Positions 1 to 5,498 of a stretch of DNA of 6,436 nt are shown piece after piece; the first letter of the stretch is position 1; the number at the start of each line of letters is the position of its first letter. The position numbers were made by a program, and so were the translations under genes. The notes beneath the pieces are model-generated. The model did not search any database. It saw nothing but the letters and a program-made list of their open reading frames with translations, and was not told the origin of the DNA. This DNA comes from Bacillota bacterium (GTDB lineage Bacteria; Bacillota; Clostridia; Oscillospirales; Oscillospiraceae): positions 1 through 6,436 of the forward strand of contig JAGFXS010000076.1 of the NCBI GenBank assembly GCA_017861415.1, in the 5' to 3' direction.

Positions 1-49
1 ATTTATTTGTTTTTGTGGCTGGCCATCGCGTAAATAAAGGGAAAAGGAA

Positions 50-78
50 TTGATTGCCTCGACAAAATATGTTACAAT
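50..78 (+). promoter_or_regulatory. Sigma-A-type promoter of the SLH surface-protein gene
   Basis: The -35 candidate is TTGATT (50-55) and the -10 candidate is TACAAT (73-78), separated by the optimal 17 bp. A TG at 70-71 adds an extended -10 element. Transcription would start near 85, giving a leader of about 30 nt before the ATG at 115. The flanking DNA is AT-rich, unlike the GC-richer coding region. Each box differs from consensus at one or two positions. The call rests on sequence match and spacing only. Confidence 0.72.
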
Positions 79-101
79 TTTACACAAATATTTTTGAAAC
101 T

Positions 102-106
102 AGGAG
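102..106 (+). promoter_or_regulatory. Ribosome binding site that fixes the SLH protein start at 115
   Basis: AGGAG lies 8 nt before the ATG at 115, an ideal spacing. An in-frame TTG at 94 would extend the protein by seven residues, but it lies upstream of this site and would put the site inside the coding region. The ATG also gives a normal lysine/arginine-led signal peptide, so it is preferred. Confidence 0.85.
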
Positions 107-114
107 AATCCGCC

Positions 115-3100
115 ATGAAGAGGATATCTTCCCTACTCATCATGTTAATATTACTGTTATCCTTGCTTGCGCCGGCAGCAGGGACTGTTCAGGCCGCCAG
201 CTGGGCGACGCCTTATTTGAACAACCTGGTGGACCGGGCTGTGATGAAGGGTGACACGGACGGTCAGCTTTACCCGGATCGCTCCGTCACCCGGGCCGAG
301 TTTGCCGCCATGCTCAACCGTGCCTTTGGCTTTTCAGAGCAAGGAAGCACCAAATTTCGGGATGTGGCTGCCACGGCGTGGTATGCTGCGGATATCAGCG
401 TTGCTGCGAACCAGGGTTATCTCCAGGGAGACTCTAAAGGGGCAAATCCCGTAGGCAACCTGACTCGAGAAGAGGCGACGGCGATGCTTTGCCGCGCGCT
501 GAAGATCACCCCCGTAGAGGGGGAGCAGTTCCGCCTAACAGACGAGCGAGGCTTTTCTAACTGGAGCCGCGGCTACATCAACGCTTCGGTGAATAAGGGC
601 TTTGTCAGCGGATATCCCAATGGCAGCTTCCAGCCAAAGAATCGGATCACTCGGGGCGAGGCAGCAAAGATGCTCTCAGAGGTAGCCGGAGAGATCCGCA
701 GCACCACCACACAGAATCGACTCGGCCGCACGATATACGGAAACGTGACAATTTCCTCTTCTTCCGTCACCCTGTCCGACGTAACGGTCACGGGAGACGT
801 TTATATCACCGAGGGTGTGGGGCTGGGCTATGTGCAGCTGGATAACGTCACGGTTTTGGGCGAGGTCATCATCAGCGGTGCCGGGGAGAGTAACGTGGGT
901 GAAAGCAGCGTCATTTTCACTGACTGCGACATTCCCAACCTGACAGTGGATGTGGCAAAGCGGAAGATCCTCACCCTCAAAACCGACGGCACCACCAGGG
1001 TGGGCGAGGCACTGATTAAATCCAGCACCTATTTGGAGGAGCTGTCCCGCTATTATGAAGGTTTTGAAAAAGTAACTATGGATGCGCCTGCCAAATCATT
1101 TTTGAATCTCCGCGGCAGCTTCGGAGATGTGGTACTTCTGGGCGAGGGCTCCGTACTGGGTCTGTACCAAGGCCAGATCAGCAGCATCACCGTGGACGAA
1201 GCCGCCTTAAAGAGTACGATTTCCTTGGAAAAGGATACTTATGTCTCCTCCATCTATTTTGACGCGGGGGCGACAGTGTCCGGTCTGGGCGAGATTGAGA
1301 GCGTCCTGATCAACAACGACGGTGCCGTCATAGCCCAGCTGCCGGAGAATATTTATATCCGGCCGGGCGTCACCGCCACCATTAACGGGAAGAAAATGGG
1401 CTTTCTGGACGCGGAGACGGACGGCCTGTCTCCCGCCTTTTCGGCAGACTATCCCAAGGTGGATCTCATTACGCCCACTGGCTTTACCATGCTGTACATG
1501 AGCAACAAGCCCGGCAAAGTATATTACGGCGTTTACCCTGCCGGAACCAGCCGCCCCTCTCTGGATGAACTGATGGCAAAGTCCGGCACCGCGAAGACGG
1601 CGCTGAAGCAGGGGGTGCTTAGCACCCTGCCGGAGAAAGAAGTGAAGGTCGCCGTTTCCGGCCTTAAGGCAGGCACCGACTATGTGGTTTACTCTGTGTT
1701 TCTAGACTTGAGGGATGATTCCTCCGGCATCATCCGCAGCGATGTTACCTCTGTGGACAACGTCATTCCCACGCTGCTTTCCGGCTATCCTAAGATAGAA
1801 AACATCAGCCAGGACAAGGCGACCTTCGCCTTGATCCCCAATAAGGCCTGCAGCTTTTACTGGGCCATTTTGCCGGATAAGGCGGTGGCACCCACTGCGG
1901 AACAGCTGTATAAGCAGAACGTGTCCGGCGCTGTGATTCAAAGCGTGACTCATAACGGACAGACAAATGAGCGCACTGCCATCACCCTGGCCGATGGTGC
2001 TCTAGAGGAATCGGTCACCTACACATTTTATGTCGTGCTGGGGGATGCTGCGGGAAATCTCAGCAAAACCCCTATTAAGCTCAGTTTTACCACCAAGGAT
2101 ATGACAGCACCCCGGTTTGTGACTGACTACCCCCGCATCGGGACGCCTGCAGCCACCGCCATCCCCTTGGACTACATGGTAGACGAGCCCTGCACCGTTT
2201 ACTGGATGGTCGCCCGTGAAGGAAGCAACATCCTGCCCGCGGATGTCACCCGCCAGCCGGAGGCAGTAAAAAACGGCACCGGCGGCTATAAAAGCGGCAA
2301 AGCCACGGCGGCGAAGGCAAGTACAAAATATACCCTGAGCCTGTCCAGCCTGGAGAAGGAGATGCCCTATGATATCTACCTGGTTTTAGAGGACAAGGCA
2401 GGGAACCTTTCCACGTCGGTGAAAACCCTCAACGCGAAGACCCTGGACAAAGTGGCACCCACGGCCACAGTGACCACCCCCCAGCTCATCAACGGAAAAT
2501 TTGGAATCGACCGCCCCATTACCATTGGCTTTTCGGAGGTCGTCTGTGGAAAGGATGCCTCCGGCAATCCCAAGAAGCTGTCGGAGCTGTTTCCCGCCGG
2601 TTCCACGGCAGCTGTGATGGAAGGGCTTAAGAACTATGTCCAGCTGGTGGATTTAACAGATACCAGCTACACCAGCCCGCCCCAGGTACCCATAGACTGG
2701 AGTCGGGTCACCGTCCAGGACTACAATGCCAAGACAGAGATCACCTTCCTGGGTGCAGAGTATGACGAGAACACAGGTGTCAAGACAAAAGACGGCGCTC
2801 TGACTCTGGTCAGTGACAATCGCTACCAATTCATTCTAGGCCACAAATATCCCCAGGGTTATATCCTTCAGGATACCTCTGTCAATGAACTGAAGGAGAA
2901 GACCACCCTGATTTTTCAGACGGTGCCCAGTCTCTGCTATTTCACGGAAGTGAAGAACTTTGACGCAACGAAATACGATTCCGCCTTCCTGCTTCGGCCG
3001 GATGAGCAGAATACAGGCTCGAATATTTATTTTGAGGCCATGCTTCGTTCTGATCAGGCCATTACCTTCGATCTCTATATGGCCGCCACGGCGGAGGATC

Positions 3101-4638
3101 TGGACGATGTAGACGAGCGTGAGACGGTTGCGGAAAACTGTTTCCTCCCGGCCTCCTACGCCACTCCCATCAGCAGCTTTTATGATAGTACGGTGATCCC
3201 CCTTTATAACAGCATCACCCCCACCTATTACGGCATCAAGCTGAAAAAGCTGGGTGATACGGAGATAGGGGACAAAGGCTCACCCGTCACCACGACAGTC
3301 AACCTGAAGCTCAACGGGGTCATCGGCAACCTCTCCTACCTGAAAGCGCTCAGCGGTGTTGAGACTACTGTGGACAATCTGGAAAAGCGGATCAAGAGCG
3401 CGGCGGATCGCGGTGATATCTCCGAGGTGACTGCGCCCAATATTCCCTTCGCCCTGCGGATAGGTCTGGTAGACAGTGTTCCGCCCGAGCAAGTGGAGGC
3501 CCCCGCTCTCACAGCGGGAGACACCCAGCTTCTCATAAAGCTGAAAACCGATAAGGCCTGTAAGGTTTATTACTATGCCTTCCCCGCATCCGAGTCTATC
3601 AACACCCCACCAACAGCTGCGGAAATTCAGGGGGCCAGCTCCAACCTGGCCCGGGGCATCTCTGCCGGCTCTTTCCAGGCAGACGGCGGCATCATTGCGG
3701 CAGAGCACACCATCACCGGGCTGCTGCCCGCCATTGATAAGGATACCCCCCGGAACTACAAGCTGTATTACGTCCTCAAGGGAGCGGCCCCCACTCCTTC
3801 CGAAGTGTACCCGGCTACATTCCAGACCGTTGTCATAAAGGCACCGGAGAATATCTCGCGCATTTATCTCGCACAGCCCAACGGGGCCAAGGTCACCACC
3901 CAGTGGAACATGGATTGTACGGTATACTTTGTGGTTTATCAGAAGGGCTACACGGCCCCCAATGCAGAACAGATCATCAACCCAACCCGTGGCGCCGACC
4001 TCATTGACTCCGGCTCCTTTTCTGTGAAGGGCGGTGTCTCTCTTGATCGGTCCATTACAAAGATGAACGAAAACACCAAGTACAGCATCTTCATGGTGGC
4101 CCAGCGATATATCGGCACCTCCCCGGCGGGTGCGCCCTCCCCGGTGTATTCCATTCCGACGCTTATGGCTCTGGATCAGTCAAAGCCCGCCATCGCAGGT
4201 GGTGTACCCAACTACATAGTTCAGTTTGATCCTGTGAGTCAGACCTACAGCGGTGAGGTTTCTGTCACCTTTACGGAAGCGCTGTATTATTCTGAGCAGA
4301 GCAATATAGCAAAGCCCTTAACCATCGATTTCTTCAAGAATAACAAATCCGGTGTGGGCAACAGCAAGGTGCTCGTCGATGTAGGCAGCTCCATTGAGGA
4401 CTCGGTAGAGATTCTGAATGACAACGGCGACCCCTTAGACCCGCCTGAGTTTGAGAACGCGCTTCGCTCCATCGTCTTTACCTACTCCGATATTCTCAAC
4501 GGCACCACCGTGGAATTTGCCAAGACCATCAGTGACCGCGCACTAAATGTTTCGGGCACCTTCAAGCTTACCTTCCAGGTGGATCCCACAGATCCCGCCA
4601 AGGCGACCTGGACAGCAACCTTTATCCCGGCGAAATAG
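115..4638 (+). CDS. Large secreted SLH-domain surface protein with repeated Fn3/Ig-like modules
   Basis: This encodes a 1507-residue exported protein, predicted to be anchored non-covalently to pyruvylated secondary cell-wall polymer through its SLH domains. Residues 1-27 are a signal peptide: basic MKR, a Leu/Ile-rich core, and a likely cut after Val-Gln-Ala27. Three SLH domains follow (about 29-73, 80-131 and 147-192), with signature motifs TRAE59-62, TREE117-120 and TRGE179-182. Residues about 203-430 look like a beta-solenoid. Fn3/Ig-like modules occupy about 443-552, 553-662 and 663-778, then 1120-1241 and 1243-1352. Big_5-like domains lie at about 779-938 and 1354-1500, and residues 940-1119 are not recognisable. 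No LPXTG sorting signal or catalytic motif is visible. The frame is intact, and the gene has its own promoter and ribosome binding site. A structural, adhesive or S-layer-associated role is plausible; the ligand is unknown. The SLH and secretion calls are firm, while the domain names after residue 200 are inferred from pattern. Confidence 0.95.
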   Translation: MKRISSLLIMLILLLSLLAPAAGTVQAASWATPYLNNLVDRAVMKGDTDGQLYPDRSVTRAEFAAMLNRAFGFSEQGSTKFRDVAATAWYAADISVAANQGYLQGDSKGANPVGNLTREEATAMLCRALKITPVEGEQFRLTDERGFSNWSRGYINASVNKGFVSGYPNGSFQPKNRITRGEAAKMLSEVAGEIRSTTTQNRLGRTIYGNVTISSSSVTLSDVTVTGDVYITEGVGLGYVQLDNVTVLGEVIISGAGESNVGESSVIFTDCDIPNLTVDVAKRKILTLKTDGTTRVGEALIKSSTYLEELSRYYEGFEKVTMDAPAKSFLNLRGSFGDVVLLGEGSVLGLYQGQISSITVDEAALKSTISLEKDTYVSSIYFDAGATVSGLGEIESVLINNDGAVIAQLPENIYIRPGVTATINGKKMGFLDAETDGLSPAFSADYPKVDLITPTGFTMLYMSNKPGKVYYGVYPAGTSRPSLDELMAKSGTAKTALKQGVLSTLPEKEVKVAVSGLKAGTDYVVYSVFLDLRDDSSGIIRSDVTSVDNVIPTLLSGYPKIENISQDKATFALIPNKACSFYWAILPDKAVAPTAEQLYKQNVSGAVIQSVTHNGQTNERTAITLADGALEESVTYTFYVVLGDAAGNLSKTPIKLSFTTKDMTAPRFVTDYPRIGTPAATAIPLDYMVDEPCTVYWMVAREGSNILPADVTRQPEAVKNGTGGYKSGKATAAKASTKYTLSLSSLEKEMPYDIYLVLEDKAGNLSTSVKTLNAKTLDKVAPTATVTTPQLINGKFGIDRPITIGFSEVVCGKDASGNPKKLSELFPAGSTAAVMEGLKNYVQLVDLTDTSYTSPPQVPIDWSRVTVQDYNAKTEITFLGAEYDENTGVKTKDGALTLVSDNRYQFILGHKYPQGYILQDTSVNELKEKTTLIFQTVPSLCYFTEVKNFDATKYDSAFLLRPDEQNTGSNIYFEAMLRSDQAITFDLYMAATAEDLDDVDERETVAENCFLPASYATPISSFYDSTVIPLYNSITPTYYGIKLKKLGDTEIGDKGSPVTTTVNLKLNGVIGNLSYLKALSGVETTVDNLEKRIKSAADRGDISEVTAPNIPFALRIGLVDSVPPEQVEAPALTAGDTQLLIKLKTDKACKVYYYAFPASESINTPPTAAEIQGASSNLARGISAGSFQADGGIIAAEHTITGLLPAIDKDTPRNYKLYYVLKGAAPTPSEVYPATFQTVVIKAPENISRIYLAQPNGAKVTTQWNMDCTVYFVVYQKGYTAPNAEQIINPTRGADLIDSGSFSVKGGVSLDRSITKMNENTKYSIFMVAQRYIGTSPAGAPSPVYSIPTLMALDQSKPAIAGGVPNYIVQFDPVSQTYSGEVSVTFTEALYYSEQSNIAKPLTIDFFKNNKSGVGNSKVLVDVGSSIEDSVEILNDNGDPLDPPEFENALRSIVFTYSDILNGTTVEFAKTISDRALNVSGTFKLTFQVDPTDPAKATWTATFIPAK
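199..690 (+). other. Three N-terminal SLH domains (cell-wall anchor)
   Basis: This stretch encodes residues 29-192, directly after the signal-peptide cut. Each copy ends in the SLH signature preceded by a Gly-x-x-Pro-type turn: Asp-Gly-Gln-Leu-Tyr-Pro before TRAE, Gly-Ala-Asn-Pro before TREE, and Asn-Gly-Ser-Phe-Gln-Pro before TRGE. Three SLH repeats are the usual number for a trimeric-like anchor on pyruvylated wall polymer. The second copy has TREE in place of TRAE, and the third has Gly at that position, a common variant. The wall-polymer pyruvylating enzyme (CsaB) is not in this window, so the anchoring chemistry is inferred. Confidence 0.93.
721..1404 (+). other. Beta-solenoid-like region of the SLH protein
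   Basis: This encodes residues about 203-430, a run of short alternating hydrophobic strands with a repeating Gly-(Asn/Asp/Glu)-Val-x-Ile motif at residues 209-213, 227-231 and 249-253. Two 13-residue units beginning at Leu220 and Leu242 align closely (Leu-x-(Asp/Asn)-Val-Thr-Val-x-Gly-(Asp/Glu)-Val-x-Ile), a 22-residue period typical of one coil of a right-handed beta-helix or a bactofilin-like fold. Later strands are less regular. It could act as a rigid stalk between the wall anchor and the outer modules. The fold is inferred from periodicity only. Confidence 0.55.
1441..2448 (+). repeat. Three tandem Fn3/Ig-like modules (copies 1-3) within the SLH protein
   Basis: These encode residues about 443-778. 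Each copy opens with Tyr-Pro-(Lys/Arg)-(Ile/Val) (Tyr446, Tyr558, Tyr672), has a strand of the form Cys-x-(Val/Phe)-Tyr-(Tyr/Trp) (Gly467, Cys579, Cys693), and ends in a Tyr-x-x-Tyr-x-Val strand. Copies 2 and 3 share Ala-Gly-Asn-Leu-Ser (646-650 and 762-766). Copies 1 and 2 also have Pro-(Ser/Thr)-x-(Asp/Glu)-(Glu/Gln)-Leu after the first strand. The spacing of both landmarks is 112 and then 114 residues, so these are true protein-level tandem repeats. The DNA copies are well diverged, which points to an old duplication rather than recent expansion. Confidence 0.8.
2449..2928 (+). other. Big_5-like Ig domain (first) of the SLH protein
   Basis: This encodes residues about 779-938. It begins Val-Ala-Pro-Thr and continues with a strand of the type Pro-Ile-Thr-Ile-Gly-Phe-Ser-Glu-Val. 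It ends in the pattern 'Asn-Arg-Tyr-Gln-Phe-Ile-Leu' followed by 'Thr-Thr-Leu-Ile-Phe-Gln-Thr'. This matches the usual outline of bacterial Ig-like Big_5/SbsA-type domains, in which a Phe-Ser-Glu strand is followed by a Tyr-x-(Phe/Leu) strand and a closing Phe-x-Thr strand. It is longer than the typical domain of about 100 residues, so it carries insertions or is a relative of that family. It contains one cysteine, in Val-Val-Cys-Gly. Confidence 0.5.
3472..4170 (+). repeat. Two further Fn3/Ig-like modules (copies 4-5) within the SLH protein
   Basis: These encode residues about 1120-1352 and repeat the module seen at residues 443-778. The marker strand reads Cys1149-Lys-Val-Tyr-Tyr and Cys1268-Thr-Val-Tyr-Phe. 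Each is followed by Pro-(Thr/Asn)-Ala-(Ala/Glu)-(Glu/Gln)-Ile, then Ser-Gly/Ala-Gly-Ser-Phe with a nearby Gly-Gly, and a closing Asn-Tyr-Lys-Leu-Tyr or Lys-Tyr-Ser-Ile-Phe strand. The two copies are 119 residues apart. They lack the Tyr-Pro opening of copies 1-3, so the five copies form two subgroups. Confidence 0.78.
4174..4614 (+). other. Big_5-like C-terminal domain of the SLH protein
   Basis: This encodes residues about 1354-1500. It opens Asp-Gln-Ser-Lys-Pro and contains a strand Val-Ser-Val-Thr-Phe-Thr-Glu-Ala-Leu-Tyr-Tyr, the Big_5-like 'Phe-(Ser/Thr)-Glu' signature. It closes with 'Ile-Ser-Asp-Arg-Ala-Leu-Asn-Val-Ser-Gly' and 'Phe-Lys-Leu-Thr-Phe-Gln-Val', resembling the 'x-D-x-A-G-N' and final strand of such domains. 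The protein then ends within a few residues, with no membrane segment or sorting signal. The domain identity is a pattern-based inference. Confidence 0.5.
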
Positions 4639-4650
4639 GCAATATAAACC

Positions 4651-4680
4651 GGCAGCCGCGGAGTTTTCTCTGCGGCTGCC
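4651..4680 (+). terminator. Strong hairpin after the SLH gene (terminator-like, no T tract)
   Basis: Arms 4651-4663 and 4668-4680 pair over 13 bp, including one G-U pair, around a TTTT loop. The outer nine pairs (GGCAGCCGC with GCGGCTGCC) are perfect and GC-rich. It lies 12 nt after the stop codon, where a terminator is expected. The DNA that follows is GCTCTGCTCC, not a T run, so it does not meet the standard intrinsic-terminator rule. It may slow or partly stop transcription, or protect the 3' end of the mRNA. Confidence 0.5.
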
Positions 4681-4692
4681 GCTCTGCTCCCC

Positions 4693-4721
4693 TTGACGCA
4701 CCAAATCCTGCGTGCGATAAT
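4693..4721 (+). promoter_or_regulatory. Promoter of the response regulator-histidine kinase operon
   Basis: TTGACG (4693-4698, five of six consensus bases) and GATAAT (4716-4721, five of six) are separated by exactly 17 bp. A TG at 4713-4714 makes an extended -10. The predicted start is near 4728, about 30 nt before the regulator ATG. The spacer holds an inverted repeat, ACGCA (4696-4700) and TGCGT (4709-4713), which could be an operator or a chance dyad. The element lies just after the hairpin, so the two-component genes probably have their own transcript. Confidence 0.78.
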
Positions 4722-4758
4722 AGGGAAATGAACTGACGACGAGAAAGGCGGCGATTGT

Positions 4759-5448
4759 ATGCCCCGGAAGGTACTCATTGCAGAAGACGATAGCAACATT
4801 GCGGAGCTTTTGAACCTGTACCTGAAGAAGGAAGGTTATGACACCATGATAGCGCCCAACGGCGGCAAGGCGCTGGAATATTACCGGAGCTTCCGTCCGG
4901 ATCTTGTCCTGCTTGATATCATGCTGCCGGTGATGGATGGCTGGGCGGTCTGCGGAAAGATCCGCGAGACGGACAAGACCCCCATCATTATGCTAACGGC
5001 CAAGGGAGAGACCATTGACAAAGTCACCGGCCTTGAAATGGGCGCAGATGATTATATCGTAAAACCCTTCGAGATGAAGGAGGTTTTAGCCCGAATCCAC
5101 GCGGTGCTGCGGCGCAGCGGAGAGGAAGAGGTAAAATCCAAGCGCCTCTCCTTTGACGGCCTGGTGATCAATTTGGAGTCCTACGAACTGGAGGTGCGCG
5201 GCCAACGAGTGGATGCACCCCCCAAGGAGCTTGAGCTTCTGTTTCATCTGGCTTCGTCGCCTAACCGGGTATTCACACGGAATCAGCTTTTAGACGAAGT
5301 CTGGGGCTTTGATTATTTTGGTGATTCCCGCACGGTTGATGTCCACATCAAGCGTTTGCGAGAGAAGCTGGAGGACGTAAGTGACCAGTGGTCCCTCAAA
5401 ACAGTGTGGGGCGTTGGATACAAATTTGAGCTCCGTTCCGGGTCTTAA
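4759..5448 (+). CDS. OmpR/PhoB-family two-component response regulator
   Basis: This is a 229-residue cytoplasmic transcription factor, the usual length for the family. Residues 1-119 form the receiver domain: acidic pocket Glu9-Asp10-Asp11, phospho-acceptor Asp53 in Leu-Leu-Asp-Ile-Met-Leu-Pro, switch Thr80 and Tyr99, and Lys102 in Lys-Pro-Phe. Residues about 129-225 form the winged-helix DNA-binding domain. It includes Pro-Pro-Lys-Glu-Leu-Glu-Leu-Leu, the Leu-Leu-Asp-Glu-Val-Trp-Gly turn, the recognition helix around Arg191-Thr-Val-Asp-Val-His-Ile-Lys-Arg-Leu-Arg, and the wing Trp217-Gly-Val-Gly-Tyr-Lys-Phe. All catalytic residues are present. The start is supported by AAAGGCGG (4744-4751), 7 nt upstream. 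The kinase gene begins 50 nt downstream, so the two are almost certainly one operon. It most resembles PhoB/VanR/WalR-type regulators, but target genes and signal cannot be read from the sequence, so no gene symbol is given. Confidence 0.97.
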   Translation: MPRKVLIAEDDSNIAELLNLYLKKEGYDTMIAPNGGKALEYYRSFRPDLVLLDIMLPVMDGWAVCGKIRETDKTPIIMLTAKGETIDKVTGLEMGADDYIVKPFEMKEVLARIHAVLRRSGEEEVKSKRLSFDGLVINLESYELEVRGQRVDAPPKELELLFHLASSPNRVFTRNQLLDEVWGFDYFGDSRTVDVHIKRLREKLEDVSDQWSLKTVWGVGYKFELRSGS

Positions 5449-5481
5449 CCCGCTGCTCACCGCAGCTTCGCACTTCTTATG

Positions 5482-5489
5482 AAAGGGGG
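5482..5489 (+). promoter_or_regulatory. Ribosome binding site of the histidine kinase gene
   Basis: AAAGGGGG differs from the ideal AAAGGAGG at one base and lies 9 nt before the ATG at 5499. It supports that ATG over the in-frame GTG at 5493, which would be only 3 nt from the site. Confidence 0.8.
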
Positions 5490-5498
5490 TCAGTGCCC

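Noticed and set aside
94..114. TTG start seven codons upstream for the SLH protein
   Set aside because: It lies before the AGGAG site, has no ribosome binding site of its own, and would put an acidic residue ahead of the basic signal-peptide start. ATG at 115 fits better.
3280..3708. Minus-strand open frame of 142 residues inside the SLH gene
   Set aside because: It lies entirely inside a clear coding region, has no promoter or ribosome binding site, and its translation has no recognisable domain. It is a shadow of the + strand gene.
4482..4799. Minus-strand open frame spanning the SLH 3' end and the regulator start
   Set aside because: It would overlap two certain genes, a hairpin and a promoter on the other strand. 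Nothing in its translation resembles a known protein.
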